From contig OZ038496.1 of the NCBI GenBank assembly GCA_964036315.1, forward strand, positions 17,319,033 through 17,383,032: DNA of 64,000 nt. Reading direction: 5' to 3'. Every line of letters begins with the position of its first letter. Position 1 is the first letter of the stretch. The stretch comes from Acanthosepion esculentum. Its lineage: Eukaryota; Mollusca; Cephalopoda; Sepiida; Sepiidae. The notes beneath the pieces are model-generated. The model worked only from the letters and a program-made list of their open reading frames with translations, was not told the DNA's origin and searched no databases. The position numbers were made by a program, and so were the translations under genes. Shown in pieces: positions 24,110 to 33,259 of the stretch.

Positions 24110-24965
24110 ATTTATAGGCCCCAATCATTTGTAAGCATCTATGCCGATGATACAATAATATACACTTCTAAAAACCCTTGTTGATCAGTGATTGGCAGCT
24201 GACCTCTCTTCAAATCTAACACTAAAATTCTAGTGGGGAAAAACTAGCTGGTTACATTCAATGCCTCTAAAACCAAACTGGTTTTATTCTGTCATTGAAA
24301 CACTGAACTATGACCAGTCATGATGAATGGTTGTCCCCTTGAGGAGGCATCATCCCTTGGGAGAATATTGAGCCTCAAACTCACACATGACCTCAAATGA
24401 GACTCTTATATATGATACATCACTAAAGATGTAGGTAAAATGATCAGCTCCTTGTACTGCTCCAGTAAGTACCTGACTCCTCATGCTATCCGCTACCTTT
24501 ATAAGAGCCAGATCAAGCTGAAAATGGAGTACTGTTGCCGTATATGGGAAGGAGCTGCCCAGACCTCACTTTCCAGTCTTGATAGAGTTCAAAGGAGTCT
24601 CCAAGTCCTTATTGGAGAAGCATTGTTTCCACCCTCCAGCCTCTCTCCCACAGGCAAGTTTCTCACTGCTCTATCACTACTACCAGTGCTGGGACAAACT
24701 ACATTCCTTAGTTCCACCAGGTTAGACCTTCACAGCGAGGACCTGACATGCCACTTACATTGCAGCAAACCATTCACATTCCCTCCATATTCTATTGGTA
24801 AGAAGTAAGCTTCTCTCAAATAGCTTCTTCCCGTGAACCATTGCCCTTTGAAACAGACTCCCAGGAGAATGTTTCCTGATCACTACAACCTTAGCATGTT
24901 CAAGTCTAGAGTTAAACATTATTTTCCCCTCCTACCCATATAAACTACCCCTTATCATAAGAATC
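24110..24965 (+). mobile_element. LINE-Z, RT palm to 3' end
   Basis: It begins with a catalytic YADDT box (SIYADDTIIYTSKNP). It continues with FNASKTKL, then MISSLYCSSKYLTPHAIRYL, LKMEYCCRIWEGAAQTSLSS, LDRVQRSLQ and the FLLTASF..R...LWN-like C-terminus (NSFFP.TIAL.NRLPG.CFPDHYNL.MFKSRVKHYF). Several frameshifts and stops. It belongs with Y to the jockey/CR1-type RT group but differs in sequence. Confidence 0.85.
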
Positions 24966-25046
24966 TAGCTCAAATGGCCCCTGAACCTTACTGTAAAAAG
25001 AAAAACAAATCTAATAGAACTAATATGCATGCATAATTTTATATAT

Positions 25047-25255
25047 ACGAGGGTAAATAAAAATTTACCCACACTTGCACCATAACATCTTTAGGTTTGA
25101 CACACTACCTTATGCTCATGTATGCATTTAGTTGGTATTATAGCAGTGATGTGTTCAAAGTTTGAACTTGTTCACACCAGTTTTCTTGCTGCTGTTACAG
25201 TGTAAACATGGCCGCTCCGCTAGCAGTGTACACCAAGGGGGAACGATGAGTAGTG
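25047..25255 (+). mobile_element. mariner 5'-end remnant
   Basis: It starts TACGAGGGTAAATAAAAATT, resembling mariner TIRs. A start codon at 25208 gives MAAPLAVYTKGER then a stop. The MAAPLA.YTKEEQ opening is familiar from mariner transposases with an HTH domain. The rest of the element is absent and unrelated sequence follows. Confidence 0.5.
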
Positions 25256-25499
25256 ATACTTTTGAAGGCAGCAGCAGGTCACAAGGTTCAACTTTAACAA
25301 AATTCCCTTACACATTCATTCATCTTCCTCACCAAGCTACAGGAGACTTACTCTTTCAACCTCACTTTCTTGCTTGCCTCTTCTTTCTCTCACATACACA
25401 CAAAGAAATCATATTTATTTCTTATTTCTATTTGTCCTGGAAAACAACTAAAACGAAAGGATTGTATAAGAACAGTCATCCTATTGATTTCTATGCCCC

Positions 25500-25569
25500 C
25501 CTCTTTCTTTTTCTCTCTCTCTCTATACACACGCACACACACACATATGTATGTAAGTATATATAAATA
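25500..25569. repeat. Compound microsatellite (CT)n(CA)n(TA/TG)n
   Basis: A short run of CT, CACA and TATG/TATA units directly abuts the TA target site of the mariner copy that follows. Confidence 0.85.
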
Positions 25570-26430
25570 CAGGGTGAGATGGGTAAATTGTCACCATTTT
25601 ATATTTTTAATTTCGTACATGCGTGTTGTTTGTTTTTGATTTTATCAATTGTACAGCATAGTAGGGTCAGTTGGGCACTACTGTGAGAAAAAGAGCACGA
25701 TGACACAATTCACTCCACCAGAAATTTGGAAATGGCATGCTCTACTGCTTGGCATTTGCACGAGGAACACAAACATTTCAGAGTGTTTGGGTGCCAGTCT
25801 GTGGTCAGTACAGAGGATCCAGAAAGAGTTGGATGTGTCTAATAATGATTACAAAGGTACAACAGCTCGGAAAACTCACTCTGATCATTCTGATAAAAAA
25901 GAACTCCTGAATGTGTTGGTGAGGGCCTCAGATTCAACACAGATGCCTACATCAAATGCCTTAAGGAGTTAGTGCTGCCCTGGGTCAAGAAAGTGGCTAC
26001 TGGAAGACCCTATGTCTGGCAACAGGACTCTGCATCCTGCCACACAAGCAGTCATGGCTGTCAGACAATTTCTGTGATCACATCACCCCTTACATCTGGC
26101 CACCTAACTCCCCAAACTGCACCCCCTTGATTATAATGTGTGGGGCACAGTTGAGTGAGAGATCAACAAACTCCCTGTAACACCAAAGATGAACTGAAGT
26201 CAAGGATTATGGTTGCATTCATCAACTTAAACAAAGAGACCATCCAGAAGTTTTGCAGGAGATTCCAAAGTCATCTGGAGGCCGTGGTTGGTGATTTTAT
26301 TGAATAAATTTACTCTTTAGTATTTCAAAATATTTTTGTGTAATTTTGGTAAATATATCTGTTAAAATGAGATATCAGTGTTATTTTCATTTTTGCGTAA
26401 TTTAAATGACAAATTATCCATTGCACCTTG
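25570..26430 (+). pseudogene. Tc1/mariner-like element with internal deletion
   Basis: Imperfect TIRs are CAGGGTGAGATGGGTAAATT (left, next to TA) and the complement of AAATTATCCATTGCACCTTG (right). An N-terminal HTH-like ORF (25697-25972: IWKWHALLLGICTRNTNIS, SVQRIQKELDVS, RKTHSDHSDKK) is joined out of frame to the C-terminal catalytic part, which reads NTDAYIKCLKELVLPWVKKV, GRPYVWQQDSASCHTS and a frame-shifted relative of WPPNSPDCNPLDYYVWG. The middle, including the first catalytic Asp, is missing. The transposase ends about 26305. It is inactive. Confidence 0.85.
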
Positions 26431-26469
26431 CATAAGTATTGTCACCGATGACAACACTGAGTGACAATT
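26431..26469. other. Spacer
   Basis: Short unassigned DNA between the mariner copy and the R390 target-site duplication. Confidence 0.4.
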
Positions 26470-26481
26470 GTCTGTATCATG

Positions 26482-27132
26482 GTTTGGTTTGGTTTGGTTT
26501 GGTTTGGTCTGTTTTACAACATATCATCCTCAATGGTTTATTTAATGGTGACAAAATTTTTATTGCTGGTAATATTTTTTTTCAAAAATGTATTACTGGA
26601 AATAATGTATTGCTGGTAATAACTTTTTTTACATAGTATTTCTGGTATTAAAACCTATTTTTATACTTTTGTAGTGTTTTGAACCCAGTTTGTAGGTTAA
26701 CTATTTGCCCATAGCTGGGACCCACAATAGTGAAGAGTTCAGCTGAACAATTACAATGAAAGTATTTATAGAAAAGGCAAAAGGAAGCAACCTTACAGCA
26801 TTGGGAAAATGGCTGAAGCTGAGAGGACAGATTGGCCCCCATAAATTTGTTGAGTTTTCTTTGGATTTTATAAAGGAGCTCTAAATAAATAGCAGGAGTA
26901 CCGGACCATATGTGGTAGCAATATTCAAGTGTGGATGAATTGTAGACTTATAGATATGTAAGATTGACTCTGCAATGCCAATCATTATTTACTACCACCC
27001 CAGGTTAGGGTGGACCAGCAATTAAGAGGTGGCTCCAAGCTCCTCAAAAACTCCTGATCAGAGACCTTGCTGTTGGATGCAGTTTATCGTCTTACCCTGG
27101 ATGCGGATCTAGTTTATCGTCATACCCAGGAC
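26482..27132 (-). mobile_element. R390 retroposon with 12-bp TSD, split by LINE-Y sequence
   Basis: The target-site duplication GTCTGTATCATG is at 26470-26481 and again at 27136-27147. The element runs on the minus strand. Its tail is the GGTTT repeat at 26482 (complement of AAACC), and its 5' start is GTCCTGGGTATGACG at ~27132. A 268-bp stretch of LINE Y (26727-26995) replaces its TAACAGGTG junction. The TAAACT.GATCC block near the 5' end is tandemly doubled (27093-27130). Confidence 0.85.
26727..26995 (-). mobile_element. LINE-Y internal fragment inside R390
   Basis: It corresponds to the Y region FSGSFKEL..ELFTIV / LHSCFLPFLYKYFHC...LLYKIQR. It has neither the Y 3' end nor its own target-site duplication. 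It is colinear and roughly nine-tenths identical by eye with 29332-29598, including the unusual junction GACTCTGCAATG.CAATCATT at its right end. Confidence 0.8.
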
Positions 27133-27134
27133 AA

Positions 27135-27301
27135 AGTCTGTATCATGCTTAAATACAGTTGTGTACAAGCATAAGACAGACTGTCACCATACTTCTTATA
27201 TTTATATATATATGTTCAGATGGCCTGAAGATTAAGTTAATTTTGATTGTTGTCACTTGGTGTTGACATCAGCGTCCACAATTCTGATACTTACGCACAC
27301 T
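27135..27301. other. Unassigned spacer
   Basis: AT-rich, contains AAGCATAAGACAGACTGTC and a short TATA run. No feature is recognised. Confidence 0.4.
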
Positions 27302-27434
27302 CGACTTGGTGATTTTATTGAATAGATTTACTCTTTAGTATTTCAAAATATTTTTGTGTAATTATGGTAAATATACCTGTTAAAATGAGATGTCAGTGTT
27401 ATTTTCATTTTTGTATAATTTAAATGACAAATTC
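27302..27434 (+). mobile_element. mariner-like 3' end, plus-oriented, inverted against its ORF
   Basis: It is nearly identical to 26290-26415 (GGTGATTTTATTGAATA...AATTTAAATGACAAATT), the end of the transposase ORF and 3' UTR. The transposase segment that follows is in the opposite orientation, so the end has been inverted. Confidence 0.85.
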
Positions 27435-27725
27435 CAGACATCTTTGGAATCTCCTGCAAAACTTCTGGATGATCTCTTTGTTTAAGTTGATGAATGCAGC
27501 CCTAATCCTTGACTTTAGTTCATCTTTGGTGTTACAGGGAGTTTGTTGATCTCTCACTCAACTGTGCCTCACACATTATAATCAAGGGGGTGCAGTTTGG
27601 GGAGTTAGTTGGTCAGATGTAAGGGGTGATGTGATCACAGAAATTGTCTGACAGCCATGAATGCTTGTGTGGCAGGATGCAGAGTCCTGTTGCCAGACAT
27701 AGGGTCTTCCAGTAGCCACTTTACT
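27435..27725 (-). pseudogene. mariner-like transposase C-terminal fragment
   Basis: Minus-strand translation from 27725 gives KVATGRPYVWQQDSASCHTS then a frameshifted relative of WLSDNFCDHITPYIWPTNSPNC and RRFQ. This is the same segment as 25990-26275 in the neighbouring copy. No N-terminus is present. Confidence 0.85.
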
Positions 27726-27950
27726 CGATAAATATAGAATACCTGAAAACGATATTTTGTACATGTATTTTGTAAGGAAGGTAATTTTTTTTTATTTATT
27801 AATCTGACAGATTTTTATTACTTAAACATTATTTTTAGTGGATGCTCACATTTTAGTAGCAGTGCCATTTATTTATTAAACAGTATATTTATTCATTTTC
27901 CTCTACTGGTCTGAATATTTGAGAAATTTTATTATAGAAAAATATATGTT
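27726..27950. other. AT-rich spacer
   Basis: No feature is recognised. It contains a T10 run at 27786 and AT-rich unique-looking DNA. Confidence 0.4.
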
Positions 27951-27955
27951 CTTGG

Positions 27956-28031
27956 CAAGATTCGAACTTACATGCCCTTAGGGGAAACTGTTGTTAAATC
28001 TGATATGCTTTAATGACTCGACCCCAGAGTG
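27956..28031 (-). mobile_element. Class II tRNA-like sequence (Leu/Ser type)
   Basis: On the minus strand: GGTCGAGTCATTAAAGC (D-arm region), a variable-arm-like TTTCCCCTAAGGG, and a T arm GTAAG-TTCGAAT-CTTGC followed by CAAGAAC. This order and the long variable region recall tRNA-Leu/Ser. The acceptor strands do not pair and the anticodon stem is degraded. I infer a tRNA-derived retroposon head or pseudogene. Confidence 0.5.
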
Positions 28032-28060
28032 TTTCAATGACCAAGCAAAGTTGCAACTAT

Positions 28061-28153
28061 CATTAGAAAATGAGAACAGATACTACACTTTGATTCCTGC
28101 CCTAATGACCAGGGAGGGAATCAAAGTGTAGTATCTGTTCTCATTTTCTAATG
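28061..28153. repeat. Perfect palindrome, 37-bp arms
   Basis: Left arm 28061-28097 and right arm 28117-28153 are exact reverse complements (CATTAGAAAATGAG... / ...CTCATTTTCTAATG) around a 19-base loop. The left arm is part of a ~150-bp repeat unit whose next copies begin near 28272 and 28420. Confidence 0.95.
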
Positions 28154-28560
28154 GCCAAGGAGGGAAGAAAAGGGTAACTTAAGTAGAACTGGTTGTTCAG
28201 TCAATGAATTCAATGTTTCAAATATAAAGAATTAGCTAGTATTGCCATTACTATTAGACAGGAAGTAAATAGATACTACACTTTGATCCCAGCCCAATCA
28301 ACAGGGTGGGAATAAAAGTGTAACCTGATTAGCTCTAGCTATTCAGTCAATGAATGCTGGATATTTCCACATAAGGAATTGGCTAATATTGCTAGTACCA
28401 TTAGAAAATGAGGGGAACAGATACTACACTTTGATTCAAGCCCAGTAGCCAGTGAGTGAAGAAAAATGTAACATTAGTAGCACTGGTTGTTCGGTCAAAG
28501 AATGCTAAATGTTTACACATAAGGAACCAGATAATATTACCATTACCATTCCTGTACTTC
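28154..28560. repeat. ~148-bp degenerate tandem repeat, ~2.7 units
   Basis: The markers GATACTACACTTTGAT (28079, 28272, 28420) and GTAG.ACTGGTTGTTC.GTCAA (28184, ~28330 degenerate, 28477) recur in the same order. The GTAGCACTGG..G.TCGGTCAATGAATG block also occurs in the 123-bp array at 57.3-58.3 kb, so the two arrays share an ancestor. Confidence 0.75.
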
Positions 28561-29128
28561 AGTTCTTCCCACCCTCCATGTTTCTGTCATGATAAGTTTA
28601 GAGATTTTAGATGTGACAGCAGACAACTGACCTGTTGATCTCTGATTAAAATGTTCCATTTCATAATACTGTCTGTCTTGTATCCTACTTGATCTTGGCC
28701 AGTAAGTTAAATGGGAGGGGCTTAATTCTGGCAGGGTCATTAATGTATGAGAATGTTCTCAATTTAGAGACAGAAAGACAAATCAGTTTTCATGTACTTA
28801 GTAATTTATTGAGTATTTCATGGGCAGTTCTTATCTTTCAAGAAAAATGTCTCTCATGCCTGGGAAAAGGATGTTAACCTAGTGAACCTGCATTTTGGGG
28901 GCTGGGAGGAGGGTGACGGATTCAAATCACCAAAAATGAATTACTCATCTTAACATGTCAAGAGAATGGAGCTATTTACAAGAGCAAATTTGTGCTGTCC
29001 ATTTTTTGGTTTTCATTACCGATTTGTTCTGCAATGCAGGCTCATTGCTCAAACATCCAAAGAGTGGAAGAATAATGCTTCCAGACTGTCTTAAATAAAA
29101 TAAAAAACAACCAAGATGAAGATAACTG
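28561..29128. other. No gene recognised
   Basis: Short ORFs on both strands have no recognisable domain. The sequence is less repeat-rich than its surroundings. Confidence 0.4.
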
Positions 29129-29129
29129 T

Positions 29130-29575
29130 TTCTTTTTTGTTTTGTTTTTGTAATTATTTCTCACCAAGCAAGGGAAAGCAGGGAGCTGGAAAGGAGTTCC
29201 ACAAGTGAGGAGTGGAAGAAAATAAATTGTGAGCATAGAATTTACAGTTACGTCTAGCCAGTTCAACTGTAAATTGGTGAGACCTCATCACCAGTCTAGT
29301 ACTGCATTTAAATTCAAAGAGTCTAGCCACCATAGTGAAGAGTTCAGCTGAACAATTATGATGAAAGTATTTATAGAAAAGGCAAAAGGAAGCAACCTTA
29401 CAGCATTATGAAAGTGGCTGAAGCTAAGAGGACATTTTGGGCCCAATAATATTGTTGAGTTTTCTTTGGATTTTATGAAGGGGCTCTAAATAGATAGCAG
29501 GAGTACCGGACCATATGTGGTAGCAATATTCAAGTGTGGATGAATTGTAGACTTATAGATATGTAAGATTGACTC
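29130..29575 (-). mobile_element. LINE-Y, 3' terminus to thumb region
   Basis: The 3' end is at 29130-29175 (complement of CCTTGCTTGGTGAGAAATAATTAC). Upstream on the minus strand is LLTCGTPFQLPAF (Y motif LWNSLP..CFP), then the FKRVTRL / LFYKYFHHN / LLEIQRKLNNIIG blocks. A stretch before the 3' end (YNLQ.FKCN and most of the UTR) is missing. Confidence 0.8.
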
Positions 29576-29725
29576 TGCAATGTCAATCATTATTTACTGT
29601 CCTCCCGATTACTCTTCTATTGTTCCCATTACTTAATAATGTTTCTGTTTCCTAAATTTTCACCCATGTGTCTTAGTGGCTTTACTGCCTTGCTTGGGAA
29701 AAATTTAATTAAAAAGAAATATTCA
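29576..29725 (+). mobile_element. LINE-Y 3' end, back-to-back with minus copy
   Basis: It begins GCAATGTCAATCATT (the FKCNVNHY codons), continues ACTGTCCTCC.GATTAC and ends CTTTACTGCCTTGCTTGGG then A/T-rich. It closely resembles 40670-40815. It forms an outward-facing pair with 29130-29575, as expected from a twin-primed or paired insertion. Confidence 0.8.
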
Positions 29726-30040
29726 TGGGAGTTTCTTTCAAAACCTTTTAAGGTAGTCAATGGTATCATATATATGTAAGGGAAGGAATGAAATGCAACA
29801 AACGGCAGCTACAATACCTACATTGAGAAAATGGGGAATATCCAAAGACGCTTAACACCTTCATTTTTTTTTTTATCATTGTTGCTTTCAAATATCCGAC
29901 ATTTTATCAGCAGTAGTTTTGTTAATAAAAGTGATATCCAGTATGATCCTGAGTCTAAATATACCATGGAACTCAGAAATTAGTGCACTTTCTATACATT
30001 GTTAACCTTAATAAATTCTTTTCTCTTCTAATTATCAGCT
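29726..30040. other. No gene recognised
   Basis: AT-rich spacer with an ATTTTTTTTTTT run near 29868. Confidence 0.4.
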
Positions 30041-30305
30041 CTGAACTTAGTATCTCTGCTGATGACACAACCATTTACTCTTGTCTCAATAGTAAGTCTG
30101 ATCAGTTTGATGAGATCAAATTGGCAGCAAATCTCAAAAATTAACTACAGTCTCTTGTTAACTGGGGCAAGGAATGGCTTGTTAATTTTAATGCCTCCAA
30201 AACAAAACTGCTCTCTATTAATCATCTGGGAAACTCCATTCTGCCTTCCATCAGTATGGCTGATGCTAACCACCAGGAGAGTGACTTTATTGAAGCCAAA
30301 ATTAT
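30041..30305 (+). mobile_element. LINE-Y reverse transcriptase palm fragment
   Basis: It reads ISADDTTIYSCLNSKSDQF then EIKLAANL and LVNWGKEWLVNFNASKTKLL and ISMADAN. The catalytic YADD box is present as SADD with one change. A stop interrupts after NLKN. Confidence 0.85.
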
Positions 30306-30490
30306 GATTAGACTGATTATGATAAATGAATAATGTGTTGAGTGTATTGTGTTGTTATAACTGATCAAGACAATAAGCATGAAATAAGTATTGATCAGTA
30401 AGAAAATATATGAAGAAATATTGGTATTGTGAAGGTATTCAGATGGTAAATGTCCCTATAGGATTACAGTTTTCCCATCCGAAGCAGGCA
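30306..30490. other. Spacer
   Basis: AT-rich, no feature is recognised. Confidence 0.4.
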
Positions 30491-30930
30491 AGCTAAGTTA
30501 ACTTTCAGCAATATATTTTTGACAACCACGGCAGCGAATGTTGGATGATTTCCTCAAAGAAGAAGATACTCAAGGCGACAGAGATATGGCTCTACAGAAG
30601 GATGCTAAGGATATCATGGACCGAGCATGTGAGCAATGATGAGGTCTTAGAGAGGTTGAAAACAAAGAGGAGGCTTATACTTCACATCAGGAAGAGGCAG
30701 CTGAAGTTTCTGGGACATATAATGAAGAAGGAGGGCCTGGAAAATCTGATACCCACGGGTCGAATAGAGGGAAAGAGAGGCAAGGGAAAAGACCACCCGA
30801 CATACCTGGCGGACTTAAGCAAGTGGATGACAGAACATGGTCTGGGGGTGGAAACAGAGGGAAGGAACTTGTTGAGAGCTGTAAGGGATAGGAAGAGGTG
30901 GAGAGCCATGATCGCCTAAAGAAAGAATGT
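30491..30930 (+). pseudogene. LINE-W RT C-terminal ORF, best preserved copy
   Basis: A 124-residue open frame (30545-30919) covers IWLYRRMLRISWTEHVSN, EVLERL, RKRQLKFLGHIMKKEGLENL, PTGRIEGKRGKGKDHPTYL and RDRKRWRAMIA. This is the characteristic C-terminal region of endonuclease-reverse transcriptases often annotated as jockey-like. It lacks endonuclease and palm domains and is a 5'-truncated remnant. No long 3' UTR or poly(A) follows. Confidence 0.9.
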
Positions 30931-31264
30931 TGATGTCAGACACTAAACCCATTTCATTTGCATGGGTGAGGTGTGGAGGATGTGTTAGTCCAGCTTTATA
31001 GTTTACAGATACAAATTAGTACACTTGGCTATGAAGATGTCTGGCTTGGTAGGTCATAGAGCAATGAAACTGTTTTATTAGCTTGGCTAAAATCACCTGA
31101 CTCTACTTAGCATGTATCTACTGCTGTCATTCAAAGTAAGACCTTCTTAACCACTACAAATGAAACTACTTTCATCAATTAGGAACATGGCCACAATGTA
31201 CTTGCCATATTTGGGAACTAAGACTATGTCTACTTTTCAGCAATTTTTAGATTACAACTCCACT

Positions 31265-31600
31265 GACACACCAATTATTATGGTAGGATAATTATTACCC
31301 TTGAAAGTGATTATACCATGCCCACTGTAGTGAACCACCCTCATTCTCTGCTCATTCCTCTGGTGAATTGTAAGTTCCACTTGAGCAGATTTTTCCCACA
31401 AACTGCTGCTTTGTGGAAACAATTTCCAAGAGGATGCTCCTCCAATCACAACAATCTTTCAACCTGTTCAAGTCTAGGGTTAATTGTTATCTTCACCACA
31501 TATTTCTATAAACTCTGTCACTTACTCTGTAATCCTCTACCTTGAGTGGCTTTCGAGCCTTGTACACAGTGATGTTCAATGTGTAAAAAAAAATGATTAC
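31265..31600 (+). mobile_element. LINE-Z C-terminus and 3' end
   Basis: HPHSLLIPLVNCKFHLSRFF then PQTAALWKQFPRGC and a frame-shifted NLF.SRVNCYL end the ORF. The 3' terminus is CTTTCGAGCCTTGTACACAG plus GATGTTCAATGTG and an A9 run. The same terminus occurs at 63390. Confidence 0.8.
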
Positions 31601-31723
31601 CCAAATGTGCTCAGAATCAACAAACATTTCAACAATTTCTACACTCATTAAGTGCAGAACAGAAAACACTATTATTATGGGAAAATATAATATATAAATA
31701 TATAGGCAGCTTTTAAGTTAGAA

Positions 31724-31727
<4 letters not shown>

Positions 31728-31786
<59 letters not shown>

Positions 31787-31790
31787 CCAC
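31728..31790. repeat. (TA)n microsatellite
   Basis: About 60 bp of pure TA followed by a pyrimidine-rich block to 31890. Confidence 0.95.
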
Positions 31791-31918
31791 TCCTCCTCTC
31801 CCTAATGACAGCGTCTTTCTCTTTACTTCCCCCTTCTTTCTTTCTTTTTTCTTATTCTTTTTTTCTCTTCTCCCCTTTCCCTTTCAGTATATCACTTCCG
31901 TTAAGTTAACCGATTAAA

Positions 31919-31991
31919 TATCATACTTAGTTTTAGGGGAGGAGGGACCAGTCAATGTCTGGTCCCTCCTCCCCTAAAACTAAGTATGATA
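31919..31991. repeat. Perfect palindrome, 32-bp arms, 9-base loop
   Basis: Left arm 31919-31950 and right arm 31960-31991 are exact complements around GTCAATGTC. The arms hold AGGGGAGGAGGGACC and its complement, unusually GC-rich for the surroundings. No repeat family in the window matches it. Confidence 0.95.
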
Positions 31992-32129
31992 GATAGAAAT
32001 ATTAAAATAAACCCTCTCTAAACTCGATCATGTCTATCACACCACTCCTCACTACCCTCTCTGTTAAATTACATAAACTTAATAGTACCGGCCAAAAGTG
32101 TAAATGTTCATTTTATTTTTCGTTTCACC

Positions 32130-32223
32130 TTTTGGAAGTGCAGTCTGATGATCCATCGCCCTTTAAAAGGGCTATGGTGAAATAAATTATTACATGGAGC
32201 CTTAAAGTGGTCTGTTTTTCTTT

Positions 32224-32275
<52 letters not shown>

Positions 32276-32352
32276 TGAACATAGTCTGTTTCATAATGGC
32301 CTGACGATTGCATCTAGCATGAAACAGACTGTTGCCTTTAAGTGTTCACTTT
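32130..32352. repeat. Imperfect inverted repeats around a (TA)n tract
   Basis: AGTGAACATAGTCTGTTTCA (32273-32292) is the imperfect complement of 32318-32350, with an 11-base insertion in the right arm. The sequence AAAGTGGTCTGTTTTTC before the TA tract is a weaker third copy. The TA run is at 32227-32269. Confidence 0.7.
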
Positions 32353-32370
32353 TATATTTACACATGCAGT

Positions 32371-33170
32371 TGGTTCTCTGTGCCGAGCCAGGAAATTTTT
32401 CTCCCCGGAATCAATCATTCAAGTCTATAAATCGACCATTCGCCCTTGCATGGAGTATTGCTGCCATATATGGTCTGGGGCCCCTGCTGTTTGCCTCGGG
32501 GTTCTTGATAAGATCCAGAGACGGATAGGCCCTGATCTGTCATCTCGTCTGCAGTCGCTCTCTCACAGACGCGATGTTGCCTCGCTCTGCCTTTTTTACA
32601 AGTACTTCCACGGTAATTGCTCTGAGGAGTTGTGTTCGCTTGTCCCCAGGCCTCGTGAATTTAAACGCCCCATGAGGCTGGCATCCCGCTCCCACCCCTA
32701 CTCCGTGGAAACTGTTAGATGTAGACGTCTCTTCTACTCCAATAGCTTCATGTCTCGCACGTCCCGCCTATGGAACTTCCTTCCCTACTACTGTTTCCCT
32801 GACAAATACAATCTCCAACGGTTTAAGTGTAGCGTCAATTGACATCTCCAGTTGCCTTGATCTATCCACTTCCCTTCTCCACATCCATTCATTTTTCATT
32901 CCTATCTGCTCTCGCTCCAGATCTTCTGTGGCCCCCTTGCCTTGATCGACCTTCTCCACGTCCTTTCATTTTTCATTCCTATCTGCTCTCGCTCCGGATC
33001 TTCTGTGGCCCCCTTGCCTTGATCGACCCACTGTCTTTCTCTTTCATCAAATCCCCTCCCTTGCCACTCCTATCTGCTCTTCCTCCAACCCTTCTTTAAC
33101 CTCTTGCGTGATAGTGGCCTCCGGCCTTGCTTGGGGTGATACGATTAAAAAAAAAAAAAAAAAAAAAAAA
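32371..33170 (+). mobile_element. LINE-Y, youngest-looking 5'-truncated copy
   Basis: An open frame to 32842 carries MEYCCHIWSGAPAVCLG, LDKIQRRIGPDLSSRLQ, SLSHRRDVASLCLFYKYFHG, NCSEEL and NLQRFKCSVN then a stop. A frameshift is likely near 32525, where RRICNLIG residues are missing. The 3' UTR is GC-richer and has a 77-bp direct repeat (CCTATCTGCTCTCGCTCC at 32901 and 32978, with a weaker third at 33069). The 3' terminus is GGCCTTGCTTGGGGTGATAC, GATT and an A24 tail. Upstream RT domains are lost. Confidence 0.92.
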
Positions 33171-33196
33171 TATAGCACACTTTAAGACTATATTTC

Positions 33197-33198
<2 letters not shown>

Positions 33199-33243
<45 letters not shown>
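33199..33243. repeat. (TA)n microsatellite
   Basis: A pure TA tract between two LINE-Y copies. Confidence 0.95.
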
Positions 33244-33245
<2 letters not shown>

Positions 33246-33259
33246 CCCACTGCTGTAAC

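Noticed and set aside
25162..25639. Two overlapping plus-strand ORFs (134 and 89 residues)
   Set aside because: They cover a mariner 5' remnant, unassigned DNA and a CT/CA microsatellite. No domain is continuous.
32839..33099. 86-residue proline/serine-rich ORF
   Set aside because: It lies in the tandemly repeated 3' UTR of a LINE-Y copy.
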